Notes under the pieces: generated by a model
Databases searched by the model: none
What the model saw: only the letters and a program-made list of their open reading frames with translations
Told to the model about the DNA's origin: nothing
Assembly: GCA_036262035.1 (NCBI GenBank)
Contig: DATAJS010000025.1
Coordinates: forward strand, 116,624-180,623
Source of the DNA: Burkholderiales bacterium
GTDB taxonomy: Bacteria; Pseudomonadota; Gammaproteobacteria; Burkholderiales; SG8-41
Length of the DNA stretch: 64,000 nucleotides
Direction: 5' to 3'
In this document: positions 33,507-40,058 of the stretch, piece by piece
Layout of the letters: every line of letters starts with the position of its first letter
Position numbering within the stretch: the stretch's first letter is position 1
Made by a program: the position numbers and the translations under genes

Positions 33507-34301
33507 ATGCAAAAGGAACCCACTACGCTCAGGCTCGAGCGCTCCGGCGACGGCTTTCTGACGATCACCCTCGACCGCGCCGAGACGCGCAACGCGATGA
33601 ACACGCAGATGGGAATGGAGCTGCGCGACATCTTCGTGCCGCTGCAATTCCAGCCGGGCGAGGCGCGCTGCATCGTCGTCACCGGCGCCGGCGACAAGGC
33701 GTTCTGCGCCGGCGGAGATCTCAAGGAGCGCGACGGCATGACCGACGCGCAATGGCGCGCGCAGCACGCGATCTTCGAGGAAGCGATCTACGCGGTGATG
33801 AACTGCACCGTGCCGGTCATCGCCGCGGTCAACGGCGCCGCGTTCGGCGGCGGCATGGAGCTCGCGCTCGCGTGCGACTTCATCTACGCCGCGAAGCGCG
33901 CACGCTTCGCGATGAGCGAGACCTCGCTCGGCATCATCCCGGGCTGCGGCGGGACGCAGAACCTGCCGCGCGCGGTCGGCGAGCGCCGGGCGAAAGAGCT
34001 CATCCTCTCCGCGAGGCCGTTCACCGCCGATGAAGCGTTCGATTGGGGCATGGTGAACGAAGTGTGCGAAGACGCCGAGCTCATGCCGAGGACGCTCGAG
34101 ATCGCGCGGCGCATCTGCGGCAACGGACCGGTCGCGGTGAGACAGGCGAAGAAAGCGATCCACAGCGGCTTGCAGACCGACCTGCGCACCGGCCTCGCGT
34201 TCGAGATCGAAGCCTACAACCGCACGGTGGTGACCGAAGACCGGCTGGAAGGCGTGAAGGCGTTCGGCGAGAAGCGCAAGCCGAATTTCAAAGGGAAGTA
34301 A
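33507..34301 (+). CDS. enoyl-CoA hydratase/isomerase family protein
   Basis: A 264-aa crotonase-fold enzyme. The oxyanion-hole segments are CAGGDLKERDG and NGAAFGGGMELALACD, and the second catalytic region is SETSLGIIPGCGGTQNLPRAVG. Glu/Gly placement fits a hydratase (GMELAL, ETSLGIIPG). It would hydrate an enoyl-CoA in fatty or branched-chain acid breakdown. The adjacent HMG-CoA lyase supports a leucine/isovalerate or terpene-type pathway, in which 3-methylglutaconyl-CoA hydratase precedes the lyase. The ATG lies only 82 bp from the divergent Bug start. Confidence 0.9.
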   Translation: MQKEPTTLRLERSGDGFLTITLDRAETRNAMNTQMGMELRDIFVPLQFQPGEARCIVVTGAGDKAFCAGGDLKERDGMTDAQWRAQHAIFEEAIYAVMNCTVPVIAAVNGAAFGGGMELALACDFIYAAKRARFAMSETSLGIIPGCGGTQNLPRAVGERRAKELILSARPFTADEAFDWGMVNEVCEDAELMPRTLEIARRICGNGPVAVRQAKKAIHSGLQTDLRTGLAFEIEAYNRTVVTEDRLEGVKAFGEKRKPNFKGK

Positions 34302-34490
34302 AAAACGTTTTAACCGCAAAGGACGCCAAGGACGCAAAGGAAGGCTCGTCGGATAGCATGCCGCACGGTTGCGGCAATGTCAGCCGCGTAGCGTGCGTTA
34401 CGCTGCTCTCGCGGCTAACGCACCCTACGTTTCAAAAACGCTTTTGTTTTTCCTTTGCGTCCTTTGCGTCCTTTGTGGTCAATTGCTTTT
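34300..34490. repeat. iteron-ended element, GGACGCAAA family, with nested REP-like core
   Basis: The left end AAAAACGTTTTAACCGC with GGACGCCAA/GGACGCAAA begins in the hydratase TAA. The right end has CCTTTGCGTCC twice, TTTGTGGTCAATTGCTTTT. The core contains a CGTAGCGTGCGTTACGC and CTAACGCACCCTACG palindrome of the REP type seen around the RAYT gene. Confidence 0.84.
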
Positions 34491-34511
34491 AAAGATCCAA
34501 GGACAAGCACC

Positions 34512-35435
34512 ATGGTAGACGTCGAAGTCCACGAAGTCGGCACCCGCGACGGGCTGCAGAGCGTCCCGTTCTTCGTGCCGACCACGCTGAAACAGCTCTG
34601 GTGCACGGCGGAAGCCGAAGCCGGCGTGCGCGAGATCGAGGTGTGCTCGTTCGTGCCGGTGAAGCTCCTGCCGCAGTTCGCCGACGCGGCCGAAGTCGTG
34701 GAGCACGCGCTCACGCTGCCCAACCTGCGCGTCGCGGCGCTCGCGCCCAACCTGAAGGGCGCCGAGCGCGCGATGGAGCTCGGCGTGCACAAGATCAACT
34801 TCGTGCTGTCGGTGAGCGAGAGCCACAACCGCGCGAACGTGCGGCGCTCCACCGCCGAGTCGGTCGCCGATTTCGCGCGCATCGTCGATCTCGTCCGCAG
34901 CAAGCCCGAAGGCAAACGCCCGAAGATCGTCGCGGGCCTCTCCACCGCGCTCGGCTGCACGATCGAAGGGCCGGTGTCCGAAGACCGTGCGCGGGAAATC
35001 GCGATGCAATGCGTCGCCGCCGGCGCCGACGAGCTCATCGTCGCGGACACCGTCGGCTACGCCAATCCGGCGGCGGTGCGGCGCCTGTTCGGCGCGATCG
35101 CCAGGGACGTCGGCGCGATTCCGATCAAGGCGCACTTCCACGACACGCGGGGGCTCGGGCTCGCCAACGTCGTCGCCGCGCTCGACGCCGGGGTGCGCGC
35201 TTTCGACGCGTCGCTCGGCGGCCTCGGCGGCTGTCCTTACGCGCCGGGCGCGAGCGGCAACATCTGCACCGAAGACCTCGTCTTCATGCTCGAATCGATG
35301 GGCCTTGCGACCGGCATCGACATCGACAAGCTCGTCGCGCTGCGCAGCGAGATCGAGCAGGCGCTGCAGGGCGAGCCCTTCCACGGCACCATCGCCCGCG
35401 CCGGTCTGCCGAAAGGATTTGCGCGCGCTGCATAA
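34512..35435 (+). CDS. hydroxymethylglutaryl-CoA lyase
   Basis: A 307-aa HMG-CoA lyase, which cleaves HMG-CoA to acetyl-CoA and acetoacetate. The DRE-TIM barrel start EVGTRDGLQSVPFFVPT gives the Arg-Asp pair, HFHDTRGLGLANV holds the metal-binding His residues, and the active-site Cys loop is GLGGCPYAPGASGN. ATG at 34512 was chosen because upstream codons fall in the repeat. It probably works with the enoyl-CoA hydratase 210 bp upstream in leucine or isoprenoid breakdown. Confidence 0.92.
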   Translation: MVDVEVHEVGTRDGLQSVPFFVPTTLKQLWCTAEAEAGVREIEVCSFVPVKLLPQFADAAEVVEHALTLPNLRVAALAPNLKGAERAMELGVHKINFVLSVSESHNRANVRRSTAESVADFARIVDLVRSKPEGKRPKIVAGLSTALGCTIEGPVSEDRAREIAMQCVAAGADELIVADTVGYANPAAVRRLFGAIARDVGAIPIKAHFHDTRGLGLANVVAALDAGVRAFDASLGGLGGCPYAPGASGNICTEDLVFMLESMGLATGIDIDKLVALRSEIEQALQGEPFHGTIARAGLPKGFARAA

Positions 35436-35518
35436 CGCGTAGCGCGGCCAGGCGCCTAAGCACGCCTTTTGCGCGGCGAGGCTCGCCTTGGCGAGCCGAC
35501 GCAGCGGCGTAGACCTTT
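35434..35518. repeat. 85-bp direct repeat with hairpin, left copy flanking the Crp gene
   Basis: Shared with 36275-36360: CCAGGCGCCTAAGCACGCC, GCGCGGCGAGGCTC and GCAGCGGCGTAGACCTT. Its hairpin is GGCTCGCC (35480-35487) with GGCGAGCC (35490-35497). In the other copy the stem is GGCTCGGC/GCCGAGCC, a compensated base change. It lies between the HMG-CoA lyase stop and the Crp/Fnr start. Confidence 0.8.
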
Positions 35519-35548
35519 CAACGGCATACGCGTTGCAATTTGCGACGC

Positions 35549-36259
35549 GTGGCTACGTGCAATCTACACATACCGGGCGAGAACCATCTGCTCTCCCTGT
35601 TGCCGGAGGACGACCGGCGGCGCGTCCTGGACGCGATGGAGCGTGTCGAGACGCGCCACGGCGAAACGCTCTTCCGGCAGCACGAGCCGATCGCCGCGGT
35701 GGATTTCCCGCTGCAGGGCGTGCTTTCGGTGGTCGTCGTCATGGAGGACGGCGGCGTGGCGGAAGTGGGAACGGTCGGTAACGAAGGCATGGCGGGCGTT
35801 CCGCTCGCGATGGGGACCGAGCACAGCCCGGCGCAGGCGTTCTACCAGGTGCCCGGCAGCGCGTATCGCATGCCCGCGCAGGCGTTTCGCGCCGAGATCG
35901 AGAAAGGCGGCGCGTTCGCGGCGCTGATGCGGCTGTACGCGCAGGCGTTCCTGTCGCAGGTGTCGCAATCGGCCGCCTGCAATCGCCTGCACTCGGTCCA
36001 GCAGCGCCTGTGCCGCTGGATACTGATGTCGCACGACCGCGCGGGCGGCGACCGCATCGCGCTCACGCAGGAGTTCCTCGCGCAGATGCTCGGCGTGCGC
36101 CGCGCGACGGTGAGCGTCGCCGCAGGCGAGCTGCAGAAGGCGGGGCTGATCCGCTACAACCGGGGCGTCATCAACGTCCTCGACCGCGAGCGCCTCGAGC
36201 AGTCCTCGTGCGAGTGCTACGCGGTCGTGCGCCGGGAGTTCGAGCGGTTGTTATGCTGA
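35549..36259 (+). CDS. Crp/Fnr-family transcriptional regulator
   Basis: A 236-aa regulator. The N-terminal cyclic-nucleotide-binding-like beta roll (TLFRQHEPIAAVDFPLQGVLSVV, EVGTVGNEGMAGVPLAMG) lacks the cAMP phosphate-binding Arg-Ser pair and the N-terminal Fe-S cysteine set of Fnr. The C-terminal winged helix carries LTQEFLAQMLGVRRATVSVAAGELQKAG. Only scattered Cys residues occur, and the ligand is unknown. GTG at 35549 is the assumed start; TTG at 35540 is possible. Direct repeats flank the gene. Confidence 0.85.
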   Translation: MATCNLHIPGENHLLSLLPEDDRRRVLDAMERVETRHGETLFRQHEPIAAVDFPLQGVLSVVVVMEDGGVAEVGTVGNEGMAGVPLAMGTEHSPAQAFYQVPGSAYRMPAQAFRAEIEKGGAFAALMRLYAQAFLSQVSQSAACNRLHSVQQRLCRWILMSHDRAGGDRIALTQEFLAQMLGVRRATVSVAAGELQKAGLIRYNRGVINVLDRERLEQSSCECYAVVRREFERLLC

Positions 36260-36274
36260 TCGTGCCGACAGGCG

Positions 36275-36360
36275 ATAACGTGTAGCGCCGCCAGGCGCCT
36301 AAGCACGCCTTTGCGCGGCGAGGCTCGGCGTAGCCGAGCCGAAGCAGCGGCGTAGACCTT
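36275..36360. repeat. 85-bp direct repeat with hairpin, right copy flanking the Crp gene
   Basis: Second copy of the 35434-35518 repeat, with hairpin GGCTCGGC (36322-36329) and GCCGAGCC (36333-36340). Its final TT overlaps the TAA stop (on the reverse strand) of the hemerythrin gene at 36359. Confidence 0.8.
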
Positions 36361-36841
36361 ACAGCGGCGCGGCGCTCTCCGTCTGCTCGGCCACGATCTC
36401 GCGCGGCTCGCCCGCGCGTCTGAGCTTCGCCTGCAGCGCCTGCATCTCGTCGCCGAGCGTGGCACGGCGGCCGGGATCGAGCAGCTTCGCCGCCTTGGGG
36501 AAAAGGTTTTCCTCCTCCTCCTTGTGATGGTGCTCGGCCTGCTCCTTCAGGACCTTGAATTTCGGCTCGAAGGTCTTGTCGCCGGGATCGAGCTCCAGCA
36601 GGTCGGCGAGCAGCCGCTTGAGCGACAGGTGCTCTTCGAGCGACTCGAGCAGGATGTCTTCGGTGCGCCCAGCTTTCACCGCGGGATAGAAGACCTGCTC
36701 TTCGGACTCGATGTGCATGGTGAGCAGGTCCGCCACTTCGACGAAGCGGCGCCGCATGCCTTCGGCATCCGCCTCGAGCACCTGCGCCATCGCGCGCTCC
36801 AGCTCGTGGTGCTGTCTGCGCAGGTAGTCGATCGCATCCAT
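36359..36841 (-). CDS. hemerythrin-domain (HHE) protein
   Basis: A 160-aa HHE four-helix protein for a di-iron or oxygen/NO-related site. Ligand-type residues are RRQHHELERAM, LTMHIESEEQVFYP, LEEHLSLKRLL and EQAEHHHKEEEENLFP, giving the spaced H/E set. No membrane or DNA-binding domain is attached. It probably takes part in oxidative or nitrosative stress or metal handling. It is the last of three reverse genes (DUF2076, DUF427, HHE). A second paralogue lies at 52085. Confidence 0.9.
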   Translation of the reverse strand: MDAIDYLRRQHHELERAMAQVLEADAEGMRRRFVEVADLLTMHIESEEQVFYPAVKAGRTEDILLESLEEHLSLKRLLADLLELDPGDKTFEPKFKVLKEQAEHHHKEEEENLFPKAAKLLDPGRRATLGDEMQALQAKLRRAGEPREIVAEQTESAAPL

Positions 36842-36899
36842 TGTCCGCGTCTCCCTTGTTGGTTAACGCGGCTTTTGCAACCGGTGTGCCGCGATCGCT

Positions 36900-37187
36900 C
36901 TACTCGACCGTCACGCCCTTCCAGAACGCGACGTAGTCCTTGATGTTGCGCGCGGCGTCCTTGGGCTCGGGGTAATACCACGCGGCGTCGTCGTTCACCT
37001 CGCCGTCGACCGCGACGTGGTAATAGCTCGCGGTGCCTTTCCAGCCGCACACGGTGTGCGTGTCGCTCGGCCGGAGGTACTCGCGCTTCACCGCGCTCGC
37101 CGGGAAGTAGACGTTGCCTTCGACGCGCTCGACCGCGTCGTCCTGCGCTTCCGCGATCACTTTGCCTTTCCACAACGCTTTGGGCAT
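36900..37187 (-). CDS. DUF427 protein
   Basis: A 95-aa DUF427 family protein. VEGNVYFPASAVKREYLRPSDTHTVCGWKGTAS contains the conserved P-S-x-x-x-x-x-C-x-W-K-G core, and AAWYYPEPKDAARNIKDYVAFW the second block. DUF427 folds as a compact beta barrel with no settled biochemical role. AGGAGATCCCC precedes the ATG, 10 bp after the DUF2076 stop, so the two are co-transcribed. Confidence 0.92.
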   Translation of the reverse strand: MPKALWKGKVIAEAQDDAVERVEGNVYFPASAVKREYLRPSDTHTVCGWKGTASYYHVAVDGEVNDDAAWYYPEPKDAARNIKDYVAFWKGVTVE

Positions 37188-37197
37188 GGGGATCTCC

Positions 37198-37812
37198 TTA
37201 GACGGTATCGCTGTCGGCGCTGCCGTCGGCGAGCAGCTCGCTGTCGTCCGGGACGAGATTCTCGAAACCGGTGCCGTCGCTCACCAGCGGCTGCGCCGCG
37301 GGGTGGCTTCCCGCAGCGCCGCCCGGCGGCGGATCGTTGCGATGCATGAGGTGCTGTATCCCCTGGTAGAGGAACGCCCCGCCCACCGCGCCCGCCGCCA
37401 CGCCGGCCACCGTGCCCAGCATGCCGCCTCCGCCCCATCCGGACAGCGGGCGCGCGGGCGCCGCCGCGGGCTGCGCGATCGGCGCCTGCTGCACCGGGTT
37501 CGGCGCGGGCGCGGGCACTGCCGCCGCGGCGGGCTTCGATCCCCACGCCGGGTCGTTGAGGAAGCTTCCGCCGCTTGTCCCGCCCGACCTCGCCTGCGCG
37601 AGCTCGTCGGTGAGCTTCCGCACTTCCGCCTGGGTGAGCTGGAGCGCCTGATCGAGCTGCAGCGCGCGCTGCACGAGCAGGTATACGGCGTCGGGCTGGC
37701 GCGATGCGGCGTCCCGGATCAGCGCTTCGGCCTGAGGGTCTTTCTGTCCGGCGCGCGCGGCCACCATGTCGCCGAGAAACCGTTCGAGCAAATCTTTTTC
37801 CTGGGGTGTCAT
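37198..37812 (-). CDS. DUF2076 periplasmic ligand-binding-like protein
   Basis: A 204-aa DUF2076 member. The N-terminal helical pair MTPQEKDLLERFLGDM to VYLLVQRALQLDQAL is the conserved block, then comes a coiled stretch (TQAEVRKLTDELAQ), a Pro/Ala linker, a Gly-rich hydrophobic segment GGGGMLGTVAGVAAGAVGGAFLYQG and an acidic tail ending in SADSDTV. The start at 37812 follows AAGGAG. The Gly-rich segment could insert in a membrane. It is divergent from the DUF2383 gene over 101 bp, and both may respond to stress. Confidence 0.87.
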   Translation of the reverse strand: MTPQEKDLLERFLGDMVAARAGQKDPQAEALIRDAASRQPDAVYLLVQRALQLDQALQLTQAEVRKLTDELAQARSGGTSGGSFLNDPAWGSKPAAAAVPAPAPNPVQQAPIAQPAAAPARPLSGWGGGGMLGTVAGVAAGAVGGAFLYQGIQHLMHRNDPPPGGAAGSHPAAQPLVSDGTGFENLVPDDSELLADGSADSDTV

Positions 37813-37913
37813 CGAAAAACTCCTTGAACTCGGCACGGGCGATGCTGTCGCGGCCGAGGGGCACGAAAGATGCAACGCCCGGGATTCAGGCAACCATTCC
37901 CGGAGGAAATTCC

Positions 37914-38372
37914 ATGGCGATGACCAACGACGACATCATCGGGACGCTGAACGACCTCATCGAGACGTGCAAGGACGGCGAGAAAGGCTTTCTCACGTGT
38001 GCGGAGGATATCAAGAACCCCGAGCTGAAGACGATGTTCGGCACGATGGCGCGTCACTGCGCGGAAGCGGCGGGCGAGCTGCACACCGAAGTGCAGCGCC
38101 TCGGCGGCAAACCCGAGAAAAGCGGCTCGATGGCGGGCTCGGCGCACCGGCGCTGGGTCGACATCAAGTCGGCGATCTTCGGCAAGGACGACGCGGCGGT
38201 GCTGGCCGAGTGCGAGCGCGGCGAGGACGTCGCGAAACACAGCTACGAGGGCGCGCTCAAGAAAGAGCTGCCGGCTCCCATCCGCGCGATGGTCGAGCGC
38301 CAGTACCAAGGCGTGATGCAGCATCACGACCGGGTGCGCGCGCTCGAGCGTGCCGCGAAAGCGAGGAGCTGA
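37914..38372 (+). CDS. PA2169-family four-helix-bundle protein (DUF2383, ferritin-like)
   Basis: A 152-aa helical-bundle protein with the family opening NDDIIGTLNDLIETCKDGEKGFLTCAEDI, then MARHCAEAAGELHTEVQRLGG, AHRRWVDIKSAIFG and MQHHDRVRALERAA. Spaced Glu/His residues could hold a di-iron site as in ferritin-like proteins. CGGAGGAAATTCC is a strong ribosome site. It is followed directly by the PsiF-repeat gene, whose start abuts its stop. Confidence 0.88.
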   Translation: MAMTNDDIIGTLNDLIETCKDGEKGFLTCAEDIKNPELKTMFGTMARHCAEAAGELHTEVQRLGGKPEKSGSMAGSAHRRWVDIKSAIFGKDDAAVLAECERGEDVAKHSYEGALKKELPAPIRAMVERQYQGVMQHHDRVRALERAAKARS

Positions 38373-38666
38373 TTGCGAACTCGATCGGCGACGATCGCAC
38401 TGCTGCTGGCGGCGCTCGCCGCGCCGCCGGCGCTCGCGGCCGACCGCGCTCGTGACGGCAGCGACGCGGCCTCTTCCGACGATATCGAGCATACGGCCAA
38501 GCAGGAGAAGCGCGTCGACGAGCCGGAGAAGCGTTCGGAGGAACAGGAAAAACGCGCGGTGGAGCGCATCGGCGACGACCTCGCGAGCTGCAAGCGCGAT
38601 GCGGACGGCATGCGCGGTCCCGAGCGCAGCCGCTTCATGACGAAGTGTCTGAGGGAGCGCAAGTAG
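38373..38666 (+). CDS. secreted PsiF-repeat protein
   Basis: A 97-aa exported protein starting at TTG 38373, immediately after the TGA of the previous gene and behind its GAGGAG. The signal peptide is MRTRSATIALLLAALAAPPALA. A long charged helix rich in Glu/Lys (TAKQEKRVDEPEKRSEEQEK) is followed by one PsiF-type repeat, SCKRDADGMRGPERSRFMTKCL, with its paired cysteines. It is probably periplasmic; PsiF is a phosphate-starvation protein of unknown action. Confidence 0.75.
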   Translation: MRTRSATIALLLAALAAPPALAADRARDGSDAASSDDIEHTAKQEKRVDEPEKRSEEQEKRAVERIGDDLASCKRDADGMRGPERSRFMTKCLRERK

Positions 38667-38717
38667 CGCGGGCCGCTCGCGCCGGGTGGTACGATGCGCG
38701 TTTTTCGAAAGCGATCG

Positions 38718-39689
38718 ATGAACGCATCACGCCTGACCTGCGCGCTGGCCTTCCTGAGCCCGTTCCTGCCGCTCGGCGCGGCCGCCCAGAATTTTCCATC
38801 GGGTCAGGTTCGCATCGTCGCGCCGTACCCGCCCGGAGGCGGCACCGATATCCTCGGTCGCGCGATCGCGCAGAAGCTCACCGAGCGTCACGGCACGCCG
38901 GCGATCGTCGACAACCGCGCGGGTGCGAACGGCACCATCGGCGCGGCCTACGTGGCTAAAGCGCCGGCCGACGGGCATACGATGCTGATCGTCCCCGCGG
39001 GTTACGCGGCGAACCCTGCGCTCTACGGCAAGCTCCCGTACGACCAGAACCGCGATCTCGCGCCCGCTTCGCATCTCGCGTCGGGGCCGCTGGTGCTCGT
39101 GGTGCACCCGTCGCTGCCGGCGAAGTCGATACGCGAGCTGATCGCGCTGGCGAAGGCGCAGCCCGGCGCGATCAACGGCGGCTCGGCCGGCGTGGGCTCG
39201 CTGCCGCATCTGTCGCTCGAGCTCTTCAACACGCTCGCCGGCGCGAAGATCGCGCATATTCCGTACAAGGGATCGGGGGCCGCGATCGCCGACGTGCTGA
39301 GCGGGCAGGTGCCGGTCTATTTCATGAACATCCTGCAAAGCCTGCCGCTCATCAAGGCGAACCGGCTGCGCGCGCTCGGCGTGACGAGCCCCGGCCGCTC
39401 GCCGATCGCGCCGCAATTGCCGGCGATCGCCGAAGCCGGCCTGCCGGGCTTCGACATGACGAACTGGTACGGCCTGCTCGTGCCGTCGGCCACGCCGCCG
39501 GAGACGATCGCGCGGCTGCAGCAGGAGGTGTCGCGCATCCTCAACCTGCCGGAATTGAAGCAGCGCCTTTCGGACGACGGCATGACCGTCGTCGCGAGCA
39601 CGCCGGAGGCGTTCGTTCAGTTCCTCAGGCGCGAGACGGCGAAATACACCCGCGTCATCGAAGCCGCGGGCATCAAAGGCTCGCTATGA
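38718..39689 (+). CDS. Bug/TctC-family solute-binding receptor
   Basis: A 323-aa receptor. The signal peptide ends LPLGAAAQ before NFPSGQVRIVAPYPPGGGTD. VDNRAGANGT, PADGHTMLI and HIPYKGSGAA are present, and the C-terminus is YTRVIEAAGIKGSL. Its first strand reads FPSGQVRIV rather than the near-universal YPxKPIRxIV. ATG at 38718 is assumed; one at 38694 adds MRVFRKRS, a more basic n-region, and cannot be excluded. It has no paired enzyme gene. Confidence 0.92.
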   Translation: MNASRLTCALAFLSPFLPLGAAAQNFPSGQVRIVAPYPPGGGTDILGRAIAQKLTERHGTPAIVDNRAGANGTIGAAYVAKAPADGHTMLIVPAGYAANPALYGKLPYDQNRDLAPASHLASGPLVLVVHPSLPAKSIRELIALAKAQPGAINGGSAGVGSLPHLSLELFNTLAGAKIAHIPYKGSGAAIADVLSGQVPVYFMNILQSLPLIKANRLRALGVTSPGRSPIAPQLPAIAEAGLPGFDMTNWYGLLVPSATPPETIARLQQEVSRILNLPELKQRLSDDGMTVVASTPEAFVQFLRRETAKYTRVIEAAGIKGSL

Positions 39690-39698
39690 GCGGCCGTG

Positions 39699-39947
39699 TC
39701 ACTTCACGGGCGTGGGAGGCGGATTCGACGGCGGATTCGCCGGCAGCGCTTTCTGATCCATCATCGGCGCGGTCTGCGCGGCATCCTGGTCGTTGCGCCC
39801 GGCCGTGGTCGCGGTGACGCCGAGCATGATGCCCCAGATCATCACGCTCAACACCGCGATGGTGAGGATGATGCCGAGCACCGTCAGGAGCGCAAGGCCC
39901 AGGCCGGGTTCTTTCGTCAGGTCGCGGTCGTCGACTTCGGTAGCCAT
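39699..39947 (-). CDS. small single-pass membrane protein
   Basis: An 82-aa protein with a charged N-terminus (MATEVDDRDLTKEPG), one transmembrane helix LALLTVLGIILTIAVLSVMIWGIMLG, and a Pro-rich, presumably periplasmic tail (PANPPSNPPPTPVK). CGAGGAAAACAC precedes the ATG. It is convergent with the Bug gene (9 bp) and divergent from the histidine kinase. No family is recognised. Confidence 0.72.
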   Translation of the reverse strand: MATEVDDRDLTKEPGLGLALLTVLGIILTIAVLSVMIWGIMLGVTATTAGRNDQDAAQTAPMMDQKALPANPPSNPPPTPVK

Positions 39948-40058
39948 GTGTTTTCCTCGGATAGCTGGGCCGGACACGCTGCGCGTGGCGAGCAAGCCGG
40001 GTGCCCGTAGGGTACACAAAGCGGCGGTCTCGCGGCGAGCTGTTTCGCGGAGCGCGCG

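Noticed and set aside
31781..34490. CRISPR array
   Set aside because: Units are short (9 bp), adjacent without spacers and in inverted pairs, not 24-37-bp repeats with unique spacers, and there are no cas genes.
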